IMG/VR virus record: IMGVR_UViG_3300031251_000002
Coordinates: 1-64,000 of that record
DNA from: a virus
Length of the DNA: 64,000 nucleotides
Direction: 5' to 3' (one strand)
Positions within the stretch are counted from its first letter, which is position 1, and each line of letters starts with the position of its first letter. Below are positions 4,764 through 11,119 of this stretch, one piece after another. Both the position numbers and the translations under genes were made by a program. The notes under the pieces are model-generated. The model was not told the origin of the DNA, did no database searches, and saw only the letters and a program-made list of their open reading frames with translations.

Positions 4764-4850
4764 TTGTGCGGTAATAGACAACCTACCTTCCTCCTAAGAA
4801 GGGAATCCGAGTGCAACTCTATTCGGGTTCAAATCCCGATGGACTCACCA
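4764..4850 (+). tRNA. tRNA-Arg(CCT)-like, chimeric or decayed
   Basis: A D-arm (TTGT/ACAA), a perfect anticodon arm CCTTC/GAAGG with loop CTCCTAA (CCT), a normal T-arm TCGGG/CCCGA with TTCAAAT, and TGGACTC-A-CCA are all present. A second T-arm-like loop TGCAACT (4811-4817) is squeezed into the variable region, and no 5' acceptor strand pairing with TGGACTC can be found. The intact tRNA-Arg(CCT) at 5230 also has loop TGCAACT, so this looks like a recombinant. Confidence 0.5.
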
Positions 4851-4859
4851 TGATATAAT
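4851..4859 (+). promoter_or_regulatory. extended -10 promoter before HNH gene 2
   Basis: TGATATAAT is a consensus -10 hexamer with the TGn extension, directly after a tRNA CCA and 6 bases before the ATG of HNH gene 2. Transcription would start at or inside the start codon region, so it may serve a leaderless message or the downstream tRNAs. Confidence 0.45.
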
Positions 4860-4865
4860 CGTTCG

Positions 4866-5267
4866 ATGCCCTACTTAGACCCGAAACGTCAAAGCCAACA
4901 CCAGTACGCTCGCATGAAAAAGCGACGAGACGAGTGGTTTGACAAGAACGGTCCCTGTGTTCGATGCAAGAGTTGGAAACAGCTTGAGCTTGACCACCGC
5001 GACCCGACGACCAAGGTTTCTCATGCCATCTGGTCATGGTCTGACGCCCGTAGAGCAGTTGAACTAGCAAAGTGCCAAGCTCTTTGTCATCCCTGCCATC
5101 TAACGAAGAGCATTGAAGAGTTCAAGGCCGCTAGACCGCGAAAGCACGGAGCCGCATCTTATAATAAAGGATGCCGTTGCGCGAGTTGTCGAGCCGCTAA
5201 AAATGCACAGAAAAAGAGATGGCGAGAACGACTCCATGGCCTAACAGACAAGGCAGCACTCTCCTAA
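4866..5267 (+). CDS. HNH endonuclease 2
   Basis: 133 aa. C-V-R-C...L-E-L-D-H-R-D...L-C-H-P-C-H is the HNH core, with conserved P-T-T-K-V-S-H and W-S-W segments shared with HNH gene 3. A second Cys cluster, C-R-C-A-S-C-R-A-A, follows. The last 12 codons and the stop (5230-5267) are encoded by the 5' half of tRNA-Arg(CCT); the TAA stop lies in its anticodon loop. Likely a homing-type nuclease. Confidence 0.88.
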   Translation: MPYLDPKRQSQHQYARMKKRRDEWFDKNGPCVRCKSWKQLELDHRDPTTKVSHAIWSWSDARRAVELAKCQALCHPCHLTKSIEEFKAARPRKHGAASYNKGCRCASCRAAKNAQKKRWRERLHGLTDKAALS

Positions 5268-5304
5268 AGTGTTCATGCGTGTGCAACTCACGCTGGAGTC
5301 ACCA
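5230..5304 (+). tRNA. tRNA-Arg(CCT)
   Basis: Perfect acceptor GACTCCA/TGGAGTC, discriminator A, encoded CCA. D-arm GCC/GGC, anticodon stem GCACT/AGTGT with loop CTCCTAA (CCT), T-stem GCGTG/CACGC with loop TGCAACT (U55 replaced by G). Bases 5230-5267 double as the 3' end of HNH gene 2. Confidence 0.88.
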
Positions 5305-5316
5305 TATTTAATCAAT

Positions 5317-5391
5317 GCGACTGTAGTTCAGGAGTAGAATGTCTCGTTGCCAACGAGAAGGTCGAGGGTGCGAAGCCCTCCAGTCGCTCCA
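5317..5391 (+). tRNA. tRNA-Gly(GCC)
   Basis: Perfect acceptor GCGACTG/CAGTCGC, discriminator T, encoded CCA. Anticodon stem TCTCG/CGAGA with loop TTGCCAA (GCC). T-stem GAGGG/CCCTC with loop TGCGAAG, again lacking U55. Confidence 0.92.
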
Positions 5392-5397
5392 AGTTTC

Positions 5398-5473
5398 GCG
5401 GGTGTAGTGTTCAATGGCAGCACGGGACGCTTCCAACGTTCAAGTCGGGGTTCAAATCCCCTCACCCGCTCCA
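5398..5473 (+). tRNA. tRNA-Gly(TCC)
   Basis: Perfect acceptor GCGGGTG/CACCCGC, discriminator T, encoded CCA. Anticodon stem GGACG/CGTTC, loop CTTCCAA, T-loop TTCAAAT. Six bases after tRNA-Gly(GCC). The next 58 bases (5474-5531) hold nothing I recognise. Confidence 0.92.
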
Positions 5474-5531
5474 CTTTTTCTGGTAAACTAGTGTGATCCC
5501 GTCTGCGCGAACTGTCATCGTGAACGTACAT

Positions 5532-5607
5532 TCAGGAGTGGTGTAAATGGCAACATCTCTGGCTCTGAACCAGAAGACTCTACGTTCGACCCGTAGCTCC
5601 TGAACCA
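5532..5607 (+). tRNA. tRNA-Gln(CTG)
   Basis: Perfect acceptor TCAGGAG/CTCCTGA, discriminator A, encoded CCA. Anticodon stem TCTGG/CCAGA with loop CTCTGAA (CTG), T-arm CTACG/CGTAG with loop TTCGACC. Confidence 0.92.
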
Positions 5608-5625
5608 ATTTTTTCTTGAGGGTCT

Positions 5626-5778
5626 ATGGCCAACTACAAGAAGCGTAAAGCCAAGCAGAGTTCCCGCCGATGCGGGATGTGCAAGTCCTACAAGAAGGAC
5701 GGCAACAAGGCCGAATCCAAGGCCGAGAAGCTGAACCGGAAGATTGTCAAAGCACTCAGGGAGTACCTGAAGCCGTAA
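5626..5778 (+). CDS. basic 50-aa zinc-knuckle protein
   Basis: 50 aa, Lys/Arg-rich, with a single C-G-M-C pair near residue 16 and a helical basic tail. The TTGAGGG upstream is a fair ribosome-binding site. It sits between tRNA-Gln and HNH gene 3 and ends 2 bases before it. It may be an RNA-binding accessory protein; no family recognised. Confidence 0.65.
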   Translation: MANYKKRKAKQSSRRCGMCKSYKKDGNKAESKAEKLNRKIVKALREYLKP

Positions 5779-5780
5779 CC

Positions 5781-6170
5781 ATGCATACTCCTGAAACGCG
5801 CAAACGGGCATACGCAAAAGTTCGTCAACGTCGTGAGGACTGGCTTGAAAAGAACGGGCCATGCAAGAAGTGCGGCAGCATGATCCGTCTTGAGGTCGAT
5901 CATATCAACCCAACCACAAAAGTTTCGCATACGGTTTGGTCTTGGCGAGAGCCACGGCGCTTAGCTGAGCTAAAGAAATGTCAAGTTCTCTGCCACGACT
6001 GCCATCTTGAAAAAACTCGCTTGTCGCTTGTCAAACCTTTGGTTCATGGCACTCTAACTGGTTACAAGACATGTCGCTGTTCGCTCTGCTTGGCCGCAAA
6101 CAGGGCCTATAAGCTAATCTACAATCGTACCTATCGTTCAATGAAAAGGACATGCCCCTCCGAAGGGTAA
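5781..6170 (+). CDS. HNH endonuclease 3
   Basis: 129 aa, a close paralogue of HNH gene 2: C-K-K-C...L-E-V-D-H-I-N-P-T-T-K-V-S-H, W-S-W and V-L-C-H-D-C-H, then C-R-C-S-L-C. The first residues (T-P-E-T-R-K-R-A-Y) differ. Its final 13 codons plus stop (6127-6170) are the 5' half of tRNA-Arg(CCG); the TAA falls in the 3' side of the anticodon stem. Probably a mobile homing nuclease. Confidence 0.88.
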   Translation: MHTPETRKRAYAKVRQRREDWLEKNGPCKKCGSMIRLEVDHINPTTKVSHTVWSWREPRRLAELKKCQVLCHDCHLEKTRLSLVKPLVHGTLTGYKTCRCSLCLAANRAYKLIYNRTYRSMKRTCPSEG

Positions 6171-6201
6171 AATCTCGGTTTGACTCCGAGTAGGTACACC
6201 A
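6127..6201 (+). tRNA. tRNA-Arg(CCG)
   Basis: Perfect acceptor GTACCTA/TAGGTAC, discriminator A, encoded CCA. D-arm GTTC/GGAC, anticodon stem TGCCC/GGGTA with loop CTCCGAA (CCG), T-arm CTCGG/CCGAG with loop TTTGACT. Overlaps HNH gene 3 by 44 bases. Confidence 0.9.
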
Positions 6202-6210
6202 AGCAACATT

Positions 6211-6233
6211 GCCCGCCGAAAGGCGGGCTTTTT
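6211..6233 (+). terminator. intrinsic terminator closing the tRNA region
   Basis: Perfect 7-bp stem GCCCGCC/GGCGGGC around a GAAA tetraloop, followed by TTTTT. It lies 9 bases after the CCA of the last tRNA. Confidence 0.95.
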
Positions 6234-6250
6234 CATGTTAGGATTACCTG

Positions 6251-6532
6251 ATGAACGAATTGACTGAACTGGCGAAGATGGGCGCGGTCAAGGAGAAGTC
6301 TCAAGCAATCGGTGAGTTCATCGAGTGGTTACGGGACACAAAGAGCGTCGTCTTTGCCGAGTGGGTAGATGAAATCTGCGAGTCGAACTGTCGTCACAAG
6401 CATGAGGCGCGGCTGGTGTCAGCGTACGTCGATATCGAAAGCTGGCTGGCTCAATTTTTTGACATTGATCTGGATAAGGTCGAGAAAGAAAAGCGAGCGA
6501 TCCTGAAGGCCCTGCGGGAGAAGACAAAATGA
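6251..6532 (+). CDS. conserved small helical phage protein
   Basis: 93 aa. Begins M-N-E-L-T-E-L-A-K-M-G-A-V-K-E-K-S-Q-A-I-G-E-F-I-E-W-L, a pattern I have seen in small conserved phage proteins of unknown function. All-helical, acidic in the middle, Lys-rich at the end. First gene after the tRNA terminator. The next gene starts in its stop codon (ATGA), making an operon with the alarmone hydrolase. Confidence 0.75.
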   Translation: MNELTELAKMGAVKEKSQAIGEFIEWLRDTKSVVFAEWVDEICESNCRHKHEARLVSAYVDIESWLAQFFDIDLDKVEKEKRAILKALREKTK

Positions 6533-7074
6533 ACGGCATTGAACTGGATCCCCGCTACATCCGAGCGTATCGCTTCGCTCTGAAGGCTCACGAAGGACAG
6601 GTACGCAAGTACACGACAGACCAGCCGATTCCGTACGTGACCCACCCCGTCGCGGTAGCCCGGATGGTTGATCGGGTTCCGGGCCGCTCGGACGCCATGG
6701 TTCAGGCGGCGCTCCTCCACGATGTTGTCGAGGACACGCCGGTGACCTTGCAGACCATCCATGACGAGTTCGGGCATGACGTAGGGGACTTGGTTCACTG
6801 GCTGACCAACCCGCCGAAGGTCAAGGGCGAGAACCGGGTAGCGAAGAAGGCCAGCGATGTCCTGCGCTTGTCCAAGGCTCCATGGTCGGTCCAGACCATC
6901 AAGCTCGCGGACCGGTTGCACAACCTGCCATCGACCATCGAGTTCGATCCACCGTTCGCTGCGGTCTATGTCGGAGAGACGAAACTGTTACTCACGGCTC
7001 TGTCGGAGGGTGATCCTACCCTCTGGCATCAACTCCACGAAGTAGTTCAACGGTACAGGGAGGCCAAGAGATGA
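6529..7074 (+). CDS. MESH1/SpoT-like (p)ppGpp hydrolase
   Basis: 181 aa. HD-domain motifs in order: Y-V-T-H-P-V-A-V-A (H39), A-L-L-H-D-V-V-E-D-T (H64, D65, E68, D69) and T-I-K-L-A-D-R-L-H-N-L (D128). These match the hydrolase domain of SpoT and stand-alone MESH1 enzymes, which remove the 3' diphosphate of (p)ppGpp in a Mn-dependent reaction. There is no synthetase or regulatory domain. In a phage it could damp the stringent response or reverse alarmone-type toxins. Alternative nucleotide substrates cannot be excluded. Confidence 0.85.
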   Translation: MNGIELDPRYIRAYRFALKAHEGQVRKYTTDQPIPYVTHPVAVARMVDRVPGRSDAMVQAALLHDVVEDTPVTLQTIHDEFGHDVGDLVHWLTNPPKVKGENRVAKKASDVLRLSKAPWSVQTIKLADRLHNLPSTIEFDPPFAAVYVGETKLLLTALSEGDPTLWHQLHEVVQRYREAKR

Positions 7075-7370
7075 TGCCTGAAGACCACTGGCACTCTGCT
7101 AACTGCCCGCGCTGCGATCTGGACTTTGCGTGTGTCGTGGAATGCACCCCGGATACGCTTGCTTGCGGGCGTTGTGGCAGAGGGCGGCAAGGGGTTTGTG
7201 ACTGTACGGAATACTGGCTCGATGAGAATGCGCCTTTTCCTGCACGTTGGTTAGTCAATCACCGATGTTCGGATGGCAAGGTCAGACGCCACCGTGAACT
7301 TGGTAAATGCCAGCCCGGTGCCGTCGATCCGTTCGACTACACCCTTTCCTTCAAGGATGACAGAGAATGA
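7071..7370 (+). CDS. Cys-rich double zinc-ribbon protein
   Basis: 99 aa. C-P-R-C near the start, C-G-R-C-G-R-G and a C-D-C follow, then later single cysteines, suggesting two zinc ribbons. ATG overlaps the stop of the alarmone hydrolase gene by four bases. Function unknown. Confidence 0.75.
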   Translation: MMPEDHWHSANCPRCDLDFACVVECTPDTLACGRCGRGRQGVCDCTEYWLDENAPFPARWLVNHRCSDGKVRRHRELGKCQPGAVDPFDYTLSFKDDRE

Positions 7371-7606
7371 ACCGTAGAGGCTTTCTGGGACTTCTCCCCG
7401 CAATTCCCGCCGCAATGGCTCTCAAGCCCGCAGAACGCAAAATTTGCCCTATCTGCGAGGGCCGGGGCTGGTCTCCCGGACCGGACAACCGTCCTTCCTC
7501 GCCATCTGGCCTTGATGTCTACCTCCCGACTATCTACATCCGGACGGATCTCTTCGCCATGACCTGTCTCCCCTGCAAGGGAACAGGCTTGACTCAAGAA
7601 TCCTGA
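7367..7606 (+). CDS. Tat-like leader plus CxxCxGxG protein
   Basis: 79 aa. The N-terminus N-R-R-G-F-L-G-L-L followed by a short Ala/Pro/Leu stretch has the layout of a twin-arginine (Tat) signal. The body carries C-P-I-C-E-G-R-G and C-L-P-C-K-G-T-G, DnaJ-type zinc motifs. If exported, it would be a small folded zinc protein in the periplasm. The hydrophobic part is short, so export is not certain. ATG overlaps the previous stop. Confidence 0.7.
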   Translation: MNRRGFLGLLPAIPAAMALKPAERKICPICEGRGWSPGPDNRPSSPSGLDVYLPTIYIRTDLFAMTCLPCKGTGLTQES

Positions 7607-7793
7607 CCCCTTACCTTCCTGATACCGCTAGGGGATAGTTCCATGGGGCGGTCAAGCTGGGGTAACCTGAGCAAAGTGAAAGGTAACCATGGAGACTCGT
7701 CAGACTGAGATGATGAGCTATCTAACCTTCACAGAAATGTGGGGTAGGGGTAGCTCATCTCCTGAGATAAGAATCCGTGGGGAAAAGCAAAGT

Positions 7794-7804
7794 TGTGGTA
7801 ACAT
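7794..7804 (+). promoter_or_regulatory. TGTGGTAACAT extended -10 promoter, copy 1
   Basis: This 11-mer recurs at 11664, 34204 and 43457, each time just before a gene, and reads as TGTG-N-TAACAT (extended -10). Here it is 23 bases before the ATG at 7827. The gap 7607-7826 otherwise holds only a weak CCCCT/AGGGG hairpin and an in-frame upstream extension (ATG 7689) that I consider leader. Confidence 0.6.
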
Positions 7805-7826
7805 GCTCGGATCGAAAGGAAAAACC

Positions 7827-8036
7827 ATGAAGAACGGAACAGCATTCACAAAACCCGGTGAGGGAGTAACATTGGCCGCTCTGGCTGATGAACTGGAAGC
7901 AAACGGCATCCCTGACCCGTGGGGGCTTCCTGATGATGGACGGGCAAGCAAGGTTGGTGCTGAGCGTACGGCTCTGATCCTCTTGGGATCTCCACTGACC
8001 GAAGAGGACATTCGGCGCATCATGGAGTACGCATGA
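7827..8036 (+). CDS. small acidic helical protein
   Basis: 69 aa. Contains G-V-T-L-A-A-L-A-D-E-L-E-A-N-G-I-P-D-P-W-G and a C-terminal L-T-E-E-D-I-R-R-I-M-E-Y, all helical. ATG 7827 is chosen because it lies after the promoter-like element and has AAAGGAAA upstream; the frame is open back to 7689. No family recognised. Confidence 0.68.
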   Translation: MKNGTAFTKPGEGVTLAALADELEANGIPDPWGLPDDGRASKVGAERTALILLGSPLTEEDIRRIMEYA

Positions 8037-8248
8037 AGATGGAAGTTCCGACAATCCACCAGAACGACATGTACTACTGCGCTGGATGTGGTGTCCAAGT
8101 CGGGGATTCCTCATGGGACTTGGACCGCCACGATATCCTGACTTGCATCCGTAACATCCGAGAGGAGCTTGAGACGGCGGGTGGCTCAGGAGTGGTGCGG
8201 TTGACCGGCTACCCCTACCGCCTTCCAATTTCCAAGGAGGAAAAATGA
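8033..8248 (+). CDS. C2H2-like zinc protein
   Basis: 71 aa. Y-Y-C-A-G-C-G-V...D-R-H-D-I-L-T-C suggests one zinc site (CxxC...HxxxxC). ATG overlaps the previous stop (ATGA). The strong Shine-Dalgarno AAGGAGG near its end serves the next gene. Confidence 0.7.
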   Translation: MKMEVPTIHQNDMYYCAGCGVQVGDSSWDLDRHDILTCIRNIREELETAGGSGVVRLTGYPYRLPISKEEK

Positions 8249-8406
8249 AGCTGATGGAGAGCATTCAGCTTCAGTTCCTGCTCAGCATCGCGTTCCATGG
8301 CTGGGAACCGCGTTACAATGCAATCGCGGCCCTGATTCTGGGAGCGCTGGTCAGCTTGGTACTAGCGGTCTACGAAGCGCATTGGGAGAAAAGGAAAGGG
8401 AAGTAA
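8245..8406 (+). CDS. single-span membrane microprotein
   Basis: 53 aa with one clear hydrophobic segment (A-I-A-A-L-I-L-G-A-L-V-S-L-V-L-A-V) and a basic C-terminus. Excellent ribosome-binding site AAGGAGG at 8234-8240. ATG overlaps the previous stop by four bases. Probably an inner-membrane protein. Confidence 0.72.
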   Translation: MKLMESIQLQFLLSIAFHGWEPRYNAIAALILGALVSLVLAVYEAHWEKRKGK

Positions 8407-8407
8407 C

Positions 8408-8674
8408 ATGGCACCTGACATTCAGCTTGGGGACGTTGCTGAGGATATGATCACAGGATTCCGTGGGGTTGTTACCTCACGTACAGAGTGGCTCAATGGC
8501 TGCTGGCGTCTTGGCCTCCAGCCCCAGAAGTTGACCAAGGACGGTGGGTTGCAGGAGGCTCAGGTCTTCGACTCCGAGCAGTTGAAGCTCATCACCGCGA
8601 AGAAGCACAAGGCGAAGAAGGAAACCGGAGGTCCGCGTCCCACGATCTCGGCACAGCCCGCGATCAGGAGGTAA
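8408..8674 (+). CDS. SH3-like small phage protein
   Basis: 88 aa. Q-L-G-D-V-A-E-D-M-I-T-G-F-R-G-V-V-T-S-R-T-E-W-L-N-G-C-W-R-L-G-L resembles the small beta-barrel (KOW/SH3-like) phage proteins that start L-G-D...V-T-G-F-x-G-V-V and are of unknown function. The C-terminus is Lys-rich and disordered. It starts one base after the previous stop. Confidence 0.75.
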   Translation: MAPDIQLGDVAEDMITGFRGVVTSRTEWLNGCWRLGLQPQKLTKDGGLQEAQVFDSEQLKLITAKKHKAKKETGGPRPTISAQPAIRR

Positions 8675-8679
8675 CTCCC

Positions 8680-9129
8680 ATGTCGCGCTGTCGCTACTGC
8701 GATGAATCCATCTTTTGGGCTACTACGAGCCACGGCAAGAAAATGCCGGTGGATGTGATGCCGAGCGACGACGGAACGTTTCTTGTCTACGAGGGTGAGG
8801 AGGAAGCGAGTCTTCCCGAAGCCGTGTACATTCACGCTGAAAGCCGTTACCGCCACACTGGTCTACTGTACGAAAGCCACATCGCAACCTGCGTGAATCG
8901 GCAGAATCGACAGCAGCCTCCCGCCACCCCGTCCACTCGGCTTGATCCGTACCAGACTCTTGGTGTTTCTCGGGGGGCAAAAAAAGAAGAGATTCGCTCT
9001 GCTTACCTTCAGATGATGTCGCTCTACCACCCGGACAAGGTGGCGCATCTGGCTCCTGAGTATCAGGAGATTGCCAAATACAAGAGCCAGCAGATCAACG
9101 AGTCTTACCAGCAGTTGTTGAAGCGCTAA
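8680..9129 (+). CDS. zinc ribbon plus DnaJ-domain protein
   Basis: 149 aa. The N-terminus S-R-C-R-Y-C-D-E-S-I-F-W-A-T-T is a zinc-binding module. The C-terminal third is a J-domain: D-P-Y-Q-T-L-G-V...E-I-R-S-A-Y-L-Q-M-M-S-L-Y-H-P-D-K-V with the H-P-D motif intact. A J-domain would stimulate host DnaK ATPase and direct it to a client, as in phage assembly or replication-complex remodelling. ATG follows CAGGAGG by 8 bases. Confidence 0.85.
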   Translation: MSRCRYCDESIFWATTSHGKKMPVDVMPSDDGTFLVYEGEEEASLPEAVYIHAESRYRHTGLLYESHIATCVNRQNRQQPPATPSTRLDPYQTLGVSRGAKKEEIRSAYLQMMSLYHPDKVAHLAPEYQEIAKYKSQQINESYQQLLKR

Positions 9130-9143
9130 AGGAAAGGGAAGTC

Positions 9144-9587
9144 ATGAAGAAGTGGAAGCCTGTCACGGAAACCCCGGCAGAGCGTGTCGCCAAGGGCGCT
9201 GCGTGGCTCGATAAGAACCAGCCGGATTGGGTCGTCGCCCTCATCTACAACGGCAAGCGGAACGGATTCGATCTGGGTGACCCCAACATCTGCATCCTTG
9301 GTAACGTCTTCGCGGACATGGTTGAGTATGACAGTTGGATGGACGGGTACGATTACGGTGCCGTCAAGCGGTTGAAGAACAAGAACGTTGACGAGTTCGG
9401 GTTCAACATCTCCTGCCCGAACAACTACGACGATGCCGGGGAGGAGTGCGAGAATTCTCACAAGGCTGAGTGGCAGGGGTTGGCTGAGGCTTGGCAGAAC
9501 GAAGTCCTCAAGCGGACTACCTGCTTGCCCGCCTTGGAGACGACCGTGGTCAAGATTTTCAAGCCCAAGCCCAAGAGGAAACGGTGA
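9144..9587 (+). CDS. conserved phage protein of unknown function
   Basis: 147 aa. A-E-R-V-A-K-G-A-A-W-L-D-K-N-Q-P-D-W followed by L-G-D-P-N-I-C-I-L-G-N-V-F is a pattern I recall from actinophage and other phage hypothetical proteins. W-rich and acidic in the middle, Lys-rich at the end. AAAGGGAAG lies before the ATG. It overlaps the next start (TGATG). Confidence 0.75.
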   Translation: MKKWKPVTETPAERVAKGAAWLDKNQPDWVVALIYNGKRNGFDLGDPNICILGNVFADMVEYDSWMDGYDYGAVKRLKNKNVDEFGFNISCPNNYDDAGEECENSHKAEWQGLAEAWQNEVLKRTTCLPALETTVVKIFKPKPKRKR

Positions 9588-9883
9588 TGTTCTGGAAAAA
9601 GAAGCTGGACCCGGATCCACAGCCGCAGAAGAAGGTTGGCTTACTGATTCCTCAGGTCGGCATGACCCCGCAGGAAGTAATCAAGATGTGGGGCAAGCCT
9701 ACGAGCGGGGTCACCGAGACGAAGCAGACCGGAAAAGGCTACATCGAAGACATGATGTGGTTTTACTTTGAACCCGGCGACAAGTCTGTTATGCGTGGGT
9801 CGGTTGCCTTTACTGATAATGTCGTGAGTTGGGTCAGCAAGAAGCACGATTTGAAGGACGAAGACTTCGACCGGTGGGTGTGA
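9587..9883 (+). CDS. SmpA/BamE-like fold protein
   Basis: 98 aa. G-M-T-P-Q-E-V-I-K-M-W-G-K-P...W-F-Y-F...V-A-F-T-D-N-V-V-S-W has the order of the small SmpA/OmlA (BamE) alpha-beta fold: a helix beginning G-M-T followed by G-K-P and beta strands. No signal peptide, so a cytoplasmic or virion role is more likely than an outer-membrane one. Fold assignment is by eye. Confidence 0.68.
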   Translation: MFWKKKLDPDPQPQKKVGLLIPQVGMTPQEVIKMWGKPTSGVTETKQTGKGYIEDMMWFYFEPGDKSVMRGSVAFTDNVVSWVSKKHDLKDEDFDRWV

Positions 9884-9885
9884 AA

Positions 9886-10221
9886 ATGACTAAAAATGAT
9901 TTTGAGGCTGGCGAGATTGTCGAAATGACAGAGGGCTGTTACTCCGATTTCGGGCGCATCGGATTCGTCAAGGTGCTGCATCCGTTCAAGGTCATGGATG
10001 TTCTTCCCGCGTTCCTGAAGACGGATCCGCATTCGTCCCTTGAGAACAGCTTCGACCAGTCCCGGTTCTTGGACTACCCTGACGTTTACGACTGTCACCG
10101 ACGAGACGAGCGCGGGCGATTCGTTGACGACCCGTTGCGCTTCTATCGGCACCCCGACATGAAGCTAATCGAGTCGTATATGCGCGCCCCTGCGCCGACG
10201 CGAAGCGAGGAGAGAAAGTGA
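9886..10221 (+). CDS. hypothetical protein
   Basis: 111 aa. F-E-A-G-E-I-V-E-M-T-E-G-C-Y-S-D-F-G-R-I-G-F-V-K-V-L at the start looks like a small beta-barrel (SH3-like); the rest is polar and aromatic. ATG lies two bases after the previous stop. No family recognised. Confidence 0.7.
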   Translation: MTKNDFEAGEIVEMTEGCYSDFGRIGFVKVLHPFKVMDVLPAFLKTDPHSSLENSFDQSRFLDYPDVYDCHRRDERGRFVDDPLRFYRHPDMKLIESYMRAPAPTRSEERK

Positions 10222-10433
10222 AGTGCCTTCGTTGTGGCGCTGGAGCCGAGTGGATCGACGACACGCGAGACAAGACGCCTCCGGCGAAGCTGATCGCCAA
10301 GCTGGCCGCGACTCTGGCTATGGAGCGGATGGACAACCACAAGCACAAGCGATTCGTGAAGGGCTGCGGGCCGTGCTTCTTCCTGCGCGAGTCGAAACGG
10401 ATTACGAAGGACGCCTTCAAGGAGAAGCCATGA
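10218..10433 (+). CDS. small zinc protein
   Basis: 71 aa from a GTG overlapping the previous stop (GTGA). C-L-R-C-G-A-G-A-E-W and a later G-C-G-P-C could chelate zinc; the centre is a basic helix. Unknown function. Confidence 0.68.
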   Translation: MKCLRCGAGAEWIDDTRDKTPPAKLIAKLAATLAMERMDNHKHKRFVKGCGPCFFLRESKRITKDAFKEKP

Positions 10434-11119
10434 CTGACGCCGCCGCCGAGCGCGAGAGGAAGATCGAGAAGGCGAGACGGATGTTGCAACGGCTCTACGA
10501 TTCCGCCAGCGATCCAACTGACTACTGGCCTGACGAAATCCGAAAGGTGCTGTCCGCTTTCCCTGCCCAGCGCGTCGAGGGGGAGAAGGTGCTGGCGAAG
10601 TGCGTCTGCGGGCATGACCGAAACTACCACGCCGACCTTCATTGCATGGGGGCCATCACCCACCAGTTCGGTCAAACGTCCTGCGTCTGTCAGGTGTTCA
10701 GGCTTGCCCCCGCCCCTCCTCCTGCGTCGGGGACGGAGAAGTCGTGGCGCTGCGCCTACGTCTACGACTACGGAGAGGGGAACAGATCGCCGTGCCCCTA
10801 CGCTAAGTCTCAGCACAATACGGACGGCATTCACGAGTTCTTTCCGTTCCCTCCCTCGCCGCAGCCTGCGTCGGGGACGGAGAAGTGCGAAGGATGGCCG
10901 GGATGCAAGTACGGTCCCGATTCTGTCGTTCACGAGGCCCCGTTAGACCCAAAGCAGGAACCGGCTGCGGAGTGCCACCCCTTCACCCCTCCCTCGCGGG
11001 AGAAGCGGTGTTTCGTTTGTCTTCAAGAGATCACGGGCGCTTGGGACTCCTACGAAGGCGACGGCTTCGGACGGCTGCTTCACGTTGTCTGTCGAAAGAT
11101 GATCGAGAGGATAAAGTAA
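10430..11119 (+). CDS. modular CxCxH zinc-motif protein
   Basis: 229 aa. A helical N-terminus is followed by C-V-C-G-H...H...C-M-G...C-V-C-Q-V-F, the same CxCxH...C.C..F module seen in the giant proteins at 55245 and 59804. Two further Cys-rich segments follow, and the junctions repeat P-A-S-G-T-E-K, encoded by an identical 21-bp DNA repeat near 10721 and 10864. It looks assembled from zinc modules joined by Pro-rich linkers. The C-terminus has another C-F-V-C pair. Function unknown. Confidence 0.75.
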   Translation: MTDAAAERERKIEKARRMLQRLYDSASDPTDYWPDEIRKVLSAFPAQRVEGEKVLAKCVCGHDRNYHADLHCMGAITHQFGQTSCVCQVFRLAPAPPPASGTEKSWRCAYVYDYGEGNRSPCPYAKSQHNTDGIHEFFPFPPSPQPASGTEKCEGWPGCKYGPDSVVHEAPLDPKQEPAAECHPFTPPSREKRCFVCLQEITGAWDSYEGDGFGRLLHVVCRKMIERIK

